From Laceyella putida (GTDB lineage Bacteria; Bacillota; Bacilli; Thermoactinomycetales; Thermoactinomycetaceae), in NCBI RefSeq assembly GCF_042665195.1, contig NZ_JBHTBW010000003.1, positions 18,765-82,764 on the forward strand: a DNA stretch of 64,000 nt, written 5' to 3'. This document shows positions 14,677 to 24,074 of this stretch, piece after piece. The position numbers and the translations under genes are program-made. The notes below the pieces were generated by a model. That model saw only the letters and a program-made list of their open reading frames with translations. It searched no databases and had not been told where the DNA came from. Positions within the stretch are counted from its first letter, which is position 1; every line of letters begins with the position of its first letter.

Positions 14677-15783
14677 GTGTCAGTAAACGAATGGACGACG
14701 GTTTTGGCTGAGTGGACCGGCGAGGAAAGGTTGCTTGAATTGTTGGCGCATCATTACGGCTTGGAAGTGACACAGGCCCAACCCATGGGGGGAGTATTGA
14801 AGCTGCACACCGATCAAGGCGCTTATGTGCTGAAGCGGGTTCGCATGAAGGACCAAGACCGATGGAAACTGCTTGATGAGGTGGCGACATATCTGACGGA
14901 TGCAAAAAAGTCCGTGCGAATTCTTGCCACACCCGTTAAAACCAACAAAGGGCAATTGGTTATTGATGGCTATCGGTTTCGTTACGTCTTGCTTCCATGG
15001 ATTGAGGCCGCTCCCGTTCAATTGAACGGCAAAGAAGACTGGATCAAAGTGGCCCGGCATTTGGCCGAAATGCACCAGTCATCCAAAAATTTCGCTCCGG
15101 GCGACAACTATCGGGAATATGAATGGATAGGCCATTGGCAAGAGCGGTGGCAGAGGGATCTGCAACATCTGAACATCTTTCAGACGGCGGCCAAATGGAC
15201 AGTGCAACCCAATGAATTGGATCATATATGGCTTGACATTTCGCGCTTTACGATCGGAATGATGGAAAACCTGCTGGAGTACTACCAAAAGATCGGCGGC
15301 GACAAGTTGGCGACCGAATCCAGTACGTTTGGGAAAATACGCCATGGAAGGTTGCGGCAACCCAATATATTGAAAGGGTCCGATGGCACGTTGCATTTGG
15401 TCGATTGGAACGAATTGGCGTTGGATGTCCGGGCGGCCGATGTGGCCCAGCTCCTCCTTTATGCTTACGGTCGAACGGGAAGCCCGGAGATATTGGAGGC
15501 CATTTTGGAAGGATATCAAACCAAGGGCAAATGTTCGCAAGAAGAATTCGCTTTAATCTATGCGCGGCTCCTATTTCCCGAGAAATTAATTCGTCTGTTG
15601 GAGAATACTTATCTTAATCAGGGACTCTCATTGGACGAAGCAGTGAAACGAGTCCGGCCACTGTTGAAGATAGAAGAGAAGAAAATAGGTCTTTTGCAGA
15701 CATATCATTCCATCTTAAAACAAAAAATGAATGTTTCTATCCCACAGTTAGATTGGATAAGAAATGAAATCCAACCCAGTTAA
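14677..15783 (+). CDS. yutH: CotS/YutH-type spore coat kinase-like protein
   Basis: A 368 aa member of the aminoglycoside phosphotransferase-like CotS family found in spore coats. The N-lobe has GGVLKLHTDQGAYVLKRVR with its Lys. The catalytic loop reads RHGRLRQPNIL where active kinases have HGDxxxxN, and the metal-binding motif is LVDWNEL. Loss of the catalytic Asp suggests a pseudokinase or altered chemistry. Its position after yutG (with the island between) supports orthology to B. subtilis yutH. The start is GTG, after GAGGTGAGGG. Confidence 0.8.
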   Translation: MSVNEWTTVLAEWTGEERLLELLAHHYGLEVTQAQPMGGVLKLHTDQGAYVLKRVRMKDQDRWKLLDEVATYLTDAKKSVRILATPVKTNKGQLVIDGYRFRYVLLPWIEAAPVQLNGKEDWIKVARHLAEMHQSSKNFAPGDNYREYEWIGHWQERWQRDLQHLNIFQTAAKWTVQPNELDHIWLDISRFTIGMMENLLEYYQKIGGDKLATESSTFGKIRHGRLRQPNILKGSDGTLHLVDWNELALDVRAADVAQLLLYAYGRTGSPEILEAILEGYQTKGKCSQEEFALIYARLLFPEKLIRLLENTYLNQGLSLDEAVKRVRPLLKIEEKKIGLLQTYHSILKQKMNVSIPQLDWIRNEIQPS

Positions 15784-15860
15784 ATGGGTTGTTTTCTTTT
15801 TAGTATTAAATTTCTATAATAAAGAGTATTAAGATATTAAGGACAAAGGAGAAATTGGTT

Positions 15861-16235
15861 GTGCGGATTTTTCGATTTAATACCCATTTAGCCAAGCGAA
15901 TTGATAAATTTGATAGCCAAAATGCGTTTGTCTGTCCCGTTTTGCGCACCAATGGCTTTGTTCAGGTAGGGTGTTTTTTTGTGCAACCGGAAGGTCGGAT
16001 TGGTATGCATCCGGCAGTTACAAACCAATTGTTAATGGTTGTGCAGGGAAAAGGATGGGTGCGAAGCAACACTTCCGCTCCCGTTTTTGTGGAGATGGGA
16101 GATGCGATATACTGGGAAGAAGGTGAATGGCATGAAGCCGGGTCGGATGACGGGATGATGGCCTTTGTGTGGGAAGGGAAAACGTTAAATCCAGGCCAAT
16201 TTATGCTGACACAAACAAGTGAGACGCTGACATGA
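15861..16235 (+). CDS. Small cupin-domain protein
   Basis: A 124 aa single beta-barrel cupin. Motif 1 is partly present (GRIGMHPAVTNQLLMVVQGKG, with one His), and motif 2 is GDAIYWEEGEWHEAGSDDG. The metal-ligand set looks incomplete, so it may bind a small ligand rather than catalyse. I chose the GTG at 15861 because AAAGGAG then sits 9 bases upstream; the TTG at 15855 is too close. Single-gene unit ending in a terminator. Confidence 0.75.
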   Translation: MRIFRFNTHLAKRIDKFDSQNAFVCPVLRTNGFVQVGCFFVQPEGRIGMHPAVTNQLLMVVQGKGWVRSNTSAPVFVEMGDAIYWEEGEWHEAGSDDGMMAFVWEGKTLNPGQFMLTQTSETLT

Positions 16236-16655
16236 ACAATTGATATTAGATTGAACTCATTTGACTTATTCATCCGCAACGTAAAGTCGGTGTGGCAACC
16301 ATGCCGACTTTTTGGTGTGGGTTATGTGTCAACGTTGTAATAATTAATGGATGATTTATTTGTTTATCAGATGATTTTATACAAAATATGAATATACTAC
16401 CTATTGGGTTGTCATGGATAAGAGGTCGATTTGTCATTGCCAAAACAAACGGCTCATTTTCAAATAAAAGAACACACCTATTATGATACATAATGATTCT
16501 GAAAAATAATTATTGTATTAAAACGAAAAAGGATCCATCCGTGCAATGTTTTGTTTATCATAAGGGCAATTTGACAGAATACGCGTTTGTTTTTGTCAAT
16601 TATAACCAAAACGTGTTAGTATGAAAGTATCTAACTTGGGAAAAGAGAGATGTTG
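16236..16655. other. AT-rich spacer with terminator and promoter-like site
   Basis: No gene. A terminator follows the cupin gene. Near the right end TTGTCA (16593-16598) and TAGTAT (16617-16622) are 18 bases apart, a plausible promoter for the DUF1450 gene. Confidence 0.45.
16283..16315 (+). terminator. Terminator after cupin gene
   Basis: AAAGTCGG pairs with CCGACTTT, with Ts following. Confidence 0.8.
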
Positions 16656-16901
16656 ATGATGAAAATGGTGACAGTCGAATTTTGCATGGCCAACTTAATC
16701 AGTGGGTCCCTCTCCGCTTACTATCGATTGAAAGGCCATCAACATCCCAATATAAAAGTGCGAGCGGAATCATGTTTAGGATATTGTGGCCGATGCACGC
16801 AATCTTTCTTTGCGTTCGTAAACAACGAATTGGTAGAGGCCAAAACCCCAGAAGACTTATATGAAAAAATAGTGATATGCGTTTCCGATCACCTGACGTA
16901 A
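16656..16901 (+). CDS. DUF1450 (YuzB-like) small protein
   Basis: About 81 aa. It has the DUF1450 pattern: an N-terminal EFCMANL, a central Cys cluster (ESCLGYCGRC) and FFAFVNNELVEA. The CxxxCxxC-type arrangement looks able to bind a metal or Fe-S cluster, but no activity is known. Four in-frame ATGs occur (16650, 16656, 16659, 16665); GGGAAAAGAGAG favours 16656 or 16659. It is a paralogue of the yuzB gene at 33774 and is not in the B. subtilis syntenic position. Its 3' end overlaps the convergent DUF3899 gene by 13 bases. Confidence 0.75.
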   Translation: MMKMVTVEFCMANLISGSLSAYYRLKGHQHPNIKVRAESCLGYCGRCTQSFFAFVNNELVEAKTPEDLYEKIVICVSDHLT

Positions 16902-17260
16902 AGCAACACCAGGGAGAGCAAAATAAAAAAGAGTCCGACCATCAGGCTGGATGTGATCAGTAGCGGAAGCCATGCATTGGTTTGGCTTTGATCCGCTAGC
17001 CTTTCCTGTTCGTGGTTGGCCCATGCCGCGCCGGGTGAAAAGAGCCATTGATTGAAATTTTTAAAACTGCTGGCAAATAAATGGAAAAATCCCCCGCGAA
17101 TGACAAAGAGCGCAGCTGAAACGACAAGCCAGCCGATGCCCAATATGAAGGCGTGATCGATCCACGAGAGAAGTTGCGCTTGTGCACTTGCGCTCAATAT
17201 GCCCAAGCCCAAGATGATCCCGATGGAAGTGAGAATAAATGGATTTTTTGCTCGCGACAT
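16889..17260 (-). CDS. DUF3899-type membrane protein
   Basis: A 123 aa protein with three hydrophobic helices (about 9-28, 36-55 and 96-122) and a basic N-terminus, matching the layout of DUF3899 proteins of Bacillales. No function is known. RBS GGAGGAGA precedes the ATG. It is convergent with the DUF1450 gene and overlaps its end. Confidence 0.65.
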   Translation of the reverse strand: MSRAKNPFILTSIGIILGLGILSASAQAQLLSWIDHAFILGIGWLVVSAALFVIRGGFFHLFASSFKNFNQWLFSPGAAWANHEQERLADQSQTNAWLPLLITSSLMVGLFFILLSLVLLYVR

Positions 17261-17455
17261 GATTCTCCTCCAACTCTGATGAGTATGAATGAACTGTGAA
17301 ACATATGCCCTTCAACATTTATTATTAAAATATAACCTTTCCTATTGCAAGTAATTCATTTATAATGTACAAGTCAAAAGCTCAATATTCTATCATTTAA
17401 CGTAATAATCTGAAAAGAGTGTATCCAGCAATCTTTATAAAGGGGGGCTTAGCCG

Positions 17456-19096
17456 ATGAGCAACAAATGGAATGGGATTGTAGGGATGATCCTTTCCGCC
17501 GGTTTGATCCTTGGCGGTTGTGGCTTCAGTGGAAGCCAGCAAGAAGGCTCATCGCTTAGTGAAGATCAGACGTTGCGTTTGAGTGAAACCGGTGAGCTGT
17601 CAACACTGGATAGCGCGAAAGCGAAAGATGTTCCGAGCATGAACGTTTTAAACAATGTCCAAGAAGGGCTTATGCGCATGGGTAAAGAGAAAAAGCCGGA
17701 AGAGGGAATTGCCAGCAATTACGACATCAGCGAAGACAAAAAGGTTTACACTTTTTACCTTCGTGAAGACGCGAAGTGGAGCGATGGCAAACCCGTGACC
17801 GCTTTTGACTTTGAATATGGATGGAAACGGGTATTGGATCCGAAAACCAAGTCGGAATATGCCTATATCCTTTATCCCATAAAAAACGCCGCGCGCTTCA
17901 ATGGGGGCCAAGCCAGCGCAAATGAAGTGGGTGTCAAAGCAAAAGATGAGCATACCTTGGTCGTCACTTTGGAAAAGCCCACGCTCAGCTTTATTAATAT
18001 GACAACACATGCAACCTACCTGCCACAGCGCAAAGACATCGTTGAAAAGTATAAAGAAAGTTATGGTCTCAGACCGGAAAACACCGTATTCAACGGACCG
18101 TTCATCGTGTCCAAGTGGAGTCCGCAAAAGATTGAGCTGGCCAAGAATGAAAGCTATTGGGACAAGAATGCCGTCAGCCTGACCAAAGTGGACATCAATA
18201 TCATCAAAGACGTGGCGACGGGGATTAACCTGTATAATTCGAACCAGCTGGATACCGCATTATTGAACCAAGCGTTTGTGGATGCTTTTAAACAGACGCC
18301 GGATTATTTGGAAGTCAAGCAGTCTTCGACGGCCTATATTTTGTTAAACCAAAAACATCCGTTTTTCCAGAATGAGAATATCCGCAAAGCGATTACGCTT
18401 GCGCTTGACCGCGAGACCATCGCCGAAATCATGAAAGACGGTTCGGAGCCGGCTGGCGCCTTGGTTCCCCCTTCCCTGTCCGGTGAAGGGATCAATTCCT
18501 TCCGCATCAATGGAGAGATCATCAAACCGGATGTAAACAAGGCAAGGGAGTATTTTGAAAAAGGTTTGCGGGAGTTGGGTCGCGCCACCCCTCCAACCAA
18601 TATAGTCATGGTGTCTTATGATTCAACCGCAAAACGGGATGTGGCGGTCAATATCAAAGAACAGCTGAAGAAAAAATTGGATTGGGATATCAAGTTGGAT
18701 GCGCCAAACTGGAAAGTTCATGTGGATCGGTTGAGCCGTGGTGATTATGACATGGGGATGCTCACATGGAATGCCGACTATGATGATCCGATCGGCCATT
18801 TTGAGATTTGGCAATCAAAAAATCCAATGAACTGGTCTGGATTTAAAAACGCAAAATACGATCAATTGGTAGAGCAAGCCAAAAAAACGACCGACTCCAA
18901 ACAACAGTTTAAAATATTAACCCAAGCCGAAAAAATTCTAACAGATGTAGAAGGTGAAGGCCAGGCTGGATTTGTTCCCCTCTTCTATGCTTCCAAAGCC
19001 TATGTTCAGAAAACCTATGTAAAAGATTTATATCGTCATGCCACAGGCTCGGAATATACATTGAAATGGGCGTATATTATTAAGGAGAAAAAGTAA
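17456..19096 (+). CDS. oppA: Oligopeptide ABC transporter substrate-binding lipoprotein
   Basis: A 546 aa SBP family 5 protein. It has a signal peptide with lipobox LILGGC (lipidated C22) and the hallmark stretch AKWSDGKPVTAFDFEYGWKR. It captures oligopeptides outside the membrane for the OppBCDF channel. It stands first in a run of six genes but has its own terminator, and a second copy (541 aa) follows, so the two may differ in peptide range or induction. RBS AAAGGGGGG. Confidence 0.9.
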   Translation: MSNKWNGIVGMILSAGLILGGCGFSGSQQEGSSLSEDQTLRLSETGELSTLDSAKAKDVPSMNVLNNVQEGLMRMGKEKKPEEGIASNYDISEDKKVYTFYLREDAKWSDGKPVTAFDFEYGWKRVLDPKTKSEYAYILYPIKNAARFNGGQASANEVGVKAKDEHTLVVTLEKPTLSFINMTTHATYLPQRKDIVEKYKESYGLRPENTVFNGPFIVSKWSPQKIELAKNESYWDKNAVSLTKVDINIIKDVATGINLYNSNQLDTALLNQAFVDAFKQTPDYLEVKQSSTAYILLNQKHPFFQNENIRKAITLALDRETIAEIMKDGSEPAGALVPPSLSGEGINSFRINGEIIKPDVNKAREYFEKGLRELGRATPPTNIVMVSYDSTAKRDVAVNIKEQLKKKLDWDIKLDAPNWKVHVDRLSRGDYDMGMLTWNADYDDPIGHFEIWQSKNPMNWSGFKNAKYDQLVEQAKKTTDSKQQFKILTQAEKILTDVEGEGQAGFVPLFYASKAYVQKTYVKDLYRHATGSEYTLKWAYIIKEKK

Positions 19097-19455
19097 AGCG
19101 CCCTTGATTCGCTTAGCATGACTAAAAAAATGGGTGGATTCTTATGAGTGAATCCACCTTTTTTATTTAACATGCTTCTATTTATTTTCCCGAAACATAG
19201 CTCTTTACAAATACGCGAATAATGAGTTAAATATAATTATGTGGTGTATACGGAATTTAATATAGCAGATAAAATTGTTCGAAATTTAAGGGTACTTTCA
19301 TTCTTGACAAATGTAAATGCAATCAAAAGTAATCCTTTATTATTGAATTGTGTTATCTCCCTTTTATTTTTTTCTTCTTTTTTCCAAATTTAGGGTTTAC
19401 GACCAACAGGTCTAAACTATAGTTTTTTTTAATAATAAAAAAAGGGGGCAATTAC
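19097..19455. other. Spacer between the two oppA genes
   Basis: No gene. Holds the terminator of the first oppA and AT-rich leader DNA for the second. TTGACA at 19304-19309 is a good -35 box, but a matching -10 is weak (AGTAAT near 19328). Confidence 0.45.
19132..19168 (+). terminator. Terminator of first oppA
   Basis: GTGGATTC/GAATCCAC stem followed by six Ts. Confidence 0.85.
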
Positions 19456-21081
19456 ATGAGCAAAAGAATTAAGTTCTCGTCTGTTTTCGCCGTTTTGCTC
19501 GCGCTATCATTGGTATTATCTGCTTGTAACTTTGGAAGCAACAGCGGGTCAGATGACGGGCAAACCCTCAATTTGATCGAGCTTCAAGAGCCGCCAAGCT
19601 TGGATAGTGCCAAAGCGACTGACGCTGTATCCTTTACGGTTTTAGATAACGTCATGGAAGGTTTATACCGAGCGGACGGTAAGGATCAGCCAGTATTGGC
19701 CATGGCGGCGGGGGAACCCAAAGTGAGCGAAGATCAAAAAACTTGGACTTTCACCCTGCGTGATGCGAAATGGAGTGACGGCAAGCCTGTTACCGCCAAA
19801 GATTTCGAATACGCCTGGAAACGTGTGCTCGATCCCAAAACGGCATCTGAATATGTGCAAATGATGTACGTTCTTGAAAACGGGGAAGAGTACAACAAAG
19901 GCCAAGCGAAGCCGGAAGATGTCGGGGTTAAGGCTGTTGACGACAAAACGTTGGAAGTGAAGCTGAAAGTAGCGATTCCATACTTCAAAGCTCTTTTAAC
20001 CTTCCCAACTTTCTTGCCGCAACGTCAAGACATCGTTGAGAAGTTTGGCGACAAATACGCGCTGGAAGCGAAAAACATGGTATTCAACGGGGCGTTCGTA
20101 CTGTCCGATTGGAAACATGAGAAAAGCTTCCAATATAAGAAAAACGACCAGTATTGGGACAAAGGTAAAGTGAAATTGAGCACCGTCAATGTGAACATCG
20201 TAAAAGACAACGCCCAGGCGATCAACTTGTATGAAACGGGCAAAACCGACTTCACCTTCTTGGGTGCTGAATTCTTAGACAAATACAAAAACAGCAAAGA
20301 GAAATTCGTTATTGAAGAATCGAGTGTTTGGTACCTGGAATTCAACCAAAGAGAGAAGGATTTCTTCAAAAACAGCAAAATCCGCAAAGCGTTCAGCTTG
20401 GCGGTGGACCGTCAAAAAATGATCGACAGCGTGCTGAAAAACGGATCCACCTTGCCGGAAGGATTTGTGCATTCCGCCATCTACGCGACACCAGACAAGA
20501 AGTACCGTGATATTGTGAAATATGAGTTCCCATTTGATCCGGCACAAGCGAAACAACTCCTGGCCGAAGGTTTGAAAGAAATCGGCATGGATAAAGCACC
20601 GACGGTGGAGCTGCTCACAGATGACACCACCAGAGCGAAGCGTCAAGCCGAGTTCTTGAAAGAGCAGTTCCGCGTAAACCTGGGTGTGGATGTGCAAATT
20701 GCTTCCGTTACCTTTAAAGAGCGTCTGGAACGCGGCAAGAGCGGTAAGTTCGACATTGTGATGGGCGGTTGGAGCGCGGACTACAATGACCCGCTCACTT
20801 ACTTGACCATCATGAAGTCGGATGAAAGCTACAACCGCGGTAAGTGGACTAACGAAGAGTTCGACAAGTTGGTGAGAGCCGCCACGGTCAATGAGAATTA
20901 TGAAGAGCGTTTGGAGCAACTCAAGCAAGCCGAGAAAATCCTGATGGACGACACCGGTGTTGCCATGCTGTACTATCGAAACCAAATGGGCCTGAAGAAG
21001 GACTATGTGAAAAACTGGCCATGGCGCGTTATCGGTGCACAATACAGCCTCAAAGAAGTTTCCATTGAGGGCAAGAAATAA
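19456..21081 (+). CDS. oppA: Oligopeptide ABC transporter substrate-binding lipoprotein (second copy)
   Basis: A 541 aa SBP family 5 lipoprotein (lipobox LVLSAC, C24) with AKWSDGKPVTAKDFEYAWKR. Clearly paralogous to the preceding gene and directly ahead of oppB. A GC-rich hairpin after its stop separates it from the permease genes, a usual way to keep binding protein in excess over the channel. AAAGGGGGC precedes the ATG. Confidence 0.93.
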   Translation: MSKRIKFSSVFAVLLALSLVLSACNFGSNSGSDDGQTLNLIELQEPPSLDSAKATDAVSFTVLDNVMEGLYRADGKDQPVLAMAAGEPKVSEDQKTWTFTLRDAKWSDGKPVTAKDFEYAWKRVLDPKTASEYVQMMYVLENGEEYNKGQAKPEDVGVKAVDDKTLEVKLKVAIPYFKALLTFPTFLPQRQDIVEKFGDKYALEAKNMVFNGAFVLSDWKHEKSFQYKKNDQYWDKGKVKLSTVNVNIVKDNAQAINLYETGKTDFTFLGAEFLDKYKNSKEKFVIEESSVWYLEFNQREKDFFKNSKIRKAFSLAVDRQKMIDSVLKNGSTLPEGFVHSAIYATPDKKYRDIVKYEFPFDPAQAKQLLAEGLKEIGMDKAPTVELLTDDTTRAKRQAEFLKEQFRVNLGVDVQIASVTFKERLERGKSGKFDIVMGGWSADYNDPLTYLTIMKSDESYNRGKWTNEEFDKLVRAATVNENYEERLEQLKQAEKILMDDTGVAMLYYRNQMGLKKDYVKNWPWRVIGAQYSLKEVSIEGKK

Positions 21082-21105
21082 TCTTTCTTTGAGTATCGAA
21101 TGACC

Positions 21106-21137
21106 GAAGGTATATGTCCAATCGGACATATACCTTC
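21106..21137 (+). terminator. Intercistronic hairpin oppA/oppB
   Basis: A near-perfect 13 bp stem GAAGGTATATGTCC/GGACATATACCTTC with a 4-base loop but no long T-run. It more likely attenuates or stabilises the oppA mRNA 3' end than fully terminates. Confidence 0.7.
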
Positions 21138-21178
21138 ATTCCATGATTACTAGTGAATGATGAAAGGATGTGAGTTGC

Positions 21179-22108
21179 GTGCTGAGGTATACGTTAAAGC
21201 GGTTGGGATATATGGTTCTGACGTTGTGGATCATCATTACCGTAACCTTCTTTATCATGCATCTGTTACCAGGAACTCCACTGAAGAATGAAGAGAAGAT
21301 CCCGCCTGAAATCAGGGAGCAGATCTTGGAAGAGTACGGCCTGAAAGACCCACTTCCTGTACAATATGTCAAATTTTTGGGCAATCTCGTGCAGGGAGAT
21401 CTGGGTAAATCGTTGACTCTTGACGGTCGTGAAGTGGTAGATTTCATTATTGAAGGGTTCCCGGTGTCTGCCTTTATCGGTTCCCAGGCGGTCATCTTCG
21501 GGACATTGATCGGTTTGTTGCTGGGAACAGTCGCCGGACTCAACCGGGGCAAAATCGTCGATAACTTCGCGATCATCGTCGCGGTTTTTGGCGTCTCTGT
21601 GCCCAGCTTTGTGATGGGGGGATTCCTGTCTTACTTTGTCGGGGTAAAGCTCCAGTGGTTGCCAACGGGTCTGTGGGAATCATATGAATCTTCCATTCTC
21701 CCTTCGTTAGCGCTTTCATTTGCGGTGATTGCACAGATTTCGAGATACGTGCGCACGGAAATGGTGGAAGTGTTGGACCAAGATTACATGAAAACGGCGA
21801 AAGCCAAGGGATTAAACCGGTCGTCGATTGTTGTCCGCCATGCCTTGCGCAATGCGTTGATCCCTGCGGTGACGGTACTGGGACCGCTTGCCGTGAACAT
21901 CATCACCGGTTCACTCGTCATTGAGCAGATCTTCGCTCTACCGGGTTTGGGCAAATTCTTCGTGCAATCGATTCAACAGAATGATTACACCATGATCATG
22001 GGTGTGACGATTTTCTACAGTGTGCTCATTATTTCCGTTATCTTCTTGGTCGACTTGTTGTATGGCTTGATAGATCCTCGGATTCGCATCTCAGGAGCAA
22101 AGGAGTGA
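21179..22108 (+). CDS. oppB: Oligopeptide ABC transporter permease OppB
   Basis: A 309 aa permease with six transmembrane helices. The EAA-type coupling loop is present (DYMKTAKAKGLNRSSIVVRH) and the N-terminus MLRYTLKRLGYM is typical. I chose the GTG at 21179, because AAAGGA is then 10 bases away; the GTG at 21170 overlaps that site. It forms the channel with OppC. Confidence 0.93.
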   Translation: MLRYTLKRLGYMVLTLWIIITVTFFIMHLLPGTPLKNEEKIPPEIREQILEEYGLKDPLPVQYVKFLGNLVQGDLGKSLTLDGREVVDFIIEGFPVSAFIGSQAVIFGTLIGLLLGTVAGLNRGKIVDNFAIIVAVFGVSVPSFVMGGFLSYFVGVKLQWLPTGLWESYESSILPSLALSFAVIAQISRYVRTEMVEVLDQDYMKTAKAKGLNRSSIVVRHALRNALIPAVTVLGPLAVNIITGSLVIEQIFALPGLGKFFVQSIQQNDYTMIMGVTIFYSVLIISVIFLVDLLYGLIDPRIRISGAKE

Positions 22109-22115
22109 TTGGAAG

Positions 22116-23042
22116 ATGGACAAGGCAAAAAACTTAACCCCTGATTTATTTAAACCAGCCCGAATCGAACGAACCGAAAAAGATGCGTTAACCCGCACAC
22201 CGGTTGGCTTTTGGAAAGACGTGTGGGGCCGCTTCCGATCCAACCTAGGCGCCATGCTGGGCTTGGCCATGATTGTTGTCATTATGTTGCTGGCTGTGTT
22301 TGGCCCATTGGCCAACGGATACGACTGGGAAACGCAAAAACTTGAGATTCAAAACAGAGAGTCTTTTGGCGACCATTACTTTGGAACGGACCATTTTGGT
22401 CGCGACTTATGGCAACGCACTTGGTACGGGGCCAAGATCTCCTTGACCATTGCTTTCTTGGCGGCATTTTTGGATGTGGTGATCGGGGTCACATTCGGAG
22501 GAATATCCGGTTACTTTGGTGGCCGTGTGGATATGGTTATGCAGCGGATTCTTGAAATCATGTACTCCATTCCGAACTTGATTGTCATCATTTTGATGCT
22601 ATTGATCTTTGATCCCGGGATTGTGCCCGTGGCGGTGGCGATGGCGATCACAGGTTGGGTGCCCATGGCGCGCGTGGTGCGGGCGCAGGTCATGAAGCTG
22701 AAATCGCAAGAGTATGTGTTGGCGGCCCGCACCCTGGGAGCGAGTCACTCGCGTATCCTGTTGAAACACTTGATTCCGAACGTGATGGGTCCGATCATCA
22801 TCGCGGTGACCTTTGCGATTCCATCCGCGATCTTTTTTGAAGCCTTCTTGGCTTTTATCGGATTGGGCATCCGCCCACCTGAAGCGAGTTTGGGTGTACT
22901 GATTAACGAAGCGTTTACCTATCTGCAGATTTTCCCATATCAGTTGATCTATCCGTCGGTGGTTCTCTCCATCATCATTCTGTCGTTTAACTTGCTGGGA
23001 GATGGACTGAGAGACGCACTAGATCCAAGAATGCGGAAATAG
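22116..23042 (+). CDS. oppC: Oligopeptide ABC transporter permease OppC
   Basis: A 308 aa permease with a long N-terminal cytosolic tail, a first helix (about 45-65), the periplasmic GTDHFGRDLWQR motif and the coupling loop EYVLAARTLGASHSRILLKH. It lies 7 bases after oppB in one operon. Confidence 0.93.
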   Translation: MDKAKNLTPDLFKPARIERTEKDALTRTPVGFWKDVWGRFRSNLGAMLGLAMIVVIMLLAVFGPLANGYDWETQKLEIQNRESFGDHYFGTDHFGRDLWQRTWYGAKISLTIAFLAAFLDVVIGVTFGGISGYFGGRVDMVMQRILEIMYSIPNLIVIILMLLIFDPGIVPVAVAMAITGWVPMARVVRAQVMKLKSQEYVLAARTLGASHSRILLKHLIPNVMGPIIIAVTFAIPSAIFFEAFLAFIGLGIRPPEASLGVLINEAFTYLQIFPYQLIYPSVVLSIIILSFNLLGDGLRDALDPRMRK

Positions 23043-23056
23043 AGGGGGGAATCGAA

Positions 23057-24073
23057 ATGAGCAAAATATTGGAAGTAAAAGACTTGCACGTGTCTTTTAA
23101 AACATATAAAGGGGAAGTCCAAGCGGTGCGCGGGGTCGATTTCCATCTGAACAAAGGGGAAACGATTGCGATCGTGGGCGAATCCGGTTGCGGCAAGAGC
23201 GTAACCTCGCAGACGATCATGCGACTCATTCCCAATCCGCCCGGAGTGATCAAAAAAGGGGAGATCATCTTCGACGGCACCGATTTGGCCAAAGCGTCGG
23301 AAAAGCAGATGGAAAAAATTCGAGGATCGGAAATTTCGATGATCTTCCAAGATCCGATGACATCCCTGAACCCGACCATGACAATTGGCACCCAGATCAT
23401 GGAAGGCCTCATCAAGCATCAGAAGCTGAGTAAGCAAGAAGCCAAAAAGCAAGCGACTGAAATGCTGCGCCTAGTGGGCATTCCATCACCGGAGTCCCGC
23501 CTGGACCAGTATCCGCACCAATTTTCCGGCGGGATGAGACAGCGCGCCATGATCGCGATCGCTTTGGCGTGCCAACCGAAGGTATTGATTGCCGATGAGC
23601 CGACAACGGCGCTTGATGTAACGATTCAGGCCCAGATCATTGACTTGATGAAAGAGTTGCAGTCGAAAACGGGCACCTCCATCATCCTGATCACCCATGA
23701 TCTCGGGGTCGTGGCGGATATCGCTGACCGTGTCGTCGTGATGTATGCCGGGAAAGTGGTGGAAAGCGGCAAGTTGGATGAAATTTTCTATGAGCCGAAA
23801 CATCCGTACACATGGGGCTTGTTGGGGTCGATGCCAAGATTGGACTTGTCCCGCGACCAAGAATTGCTGCCGATTTTGGGGACCCCGCCGAACTTGCTTC
23901 ACCCGCCCAAAGGATGCCCTTTTGCGGCCCGTTGCAAACATGCGATGAGCATTTGCACGCAAGAGATGCCTGAATTCGATCAAGTGTCTTCTACACACCA
24001 AGTGGCATGTTGGTTGCAACATCCGATGGCACCAGAAGTCAAACCGCCGACGGCCGCAGTGGGAGGGGAGTAA
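23057..24073 (+). CDS. oppD: Oligopeptide ABC transporter ATPase OppD
   Basis: A 338 aa ATPase with Walker A GESGCGKS, signature FSGGMRQR, Walker B VLIADEPTTALD and H-loop THDLG. The C-terminal oligopeptide extension has cysteines (CPFAARC, then CTQ, ACW), as usual for OppD. It pairs with OppF. AGGGGGGAATCG precedes the ATG. Confidence 0.94.
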   Translation: MSKILEVKDLHVSFKTYKGEVQAVRGVDFHLNKGETIAIVGESGCGKSVTSQTIMRLIPNPPGVIKKGEIIFDGTDLAKASEKQMEKIRGSEISMIFQDPMTSLNPTMTIGTQIMEGLIKHQKLSKQEAKKQATEMLRLVGIPSPESRLDQYPHQFSGGMRQRAMIAIALACQPKVLIADEPTTALDVTIQAQIIDLMKELQSKTGTSIILITHDLGVVADIADRVVVMYAGKVVESGKLDEIFYEPKHPYTWGLLGSMPRLDLSRDQELLPILGTPPNLLHPPKGCPFAARCKHAMSICTQEMPEFDQVSSTHQVACWLQHPMAPEVKPPTAAVGGE

Positions 24074-24074
24074 G

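Noticed and set aside
9000..14700. ThsB/TIR gene to complete a Thoeris system
   Set aside because: None of the island proteins shows TIR-domain character; the only neighbours are PRTase-HAD, SDR and PTPS.
20275..21129. 284-codon minus-strand frame opposite the second oppA
   Set aside because: Antisense shadow of a certain gene.
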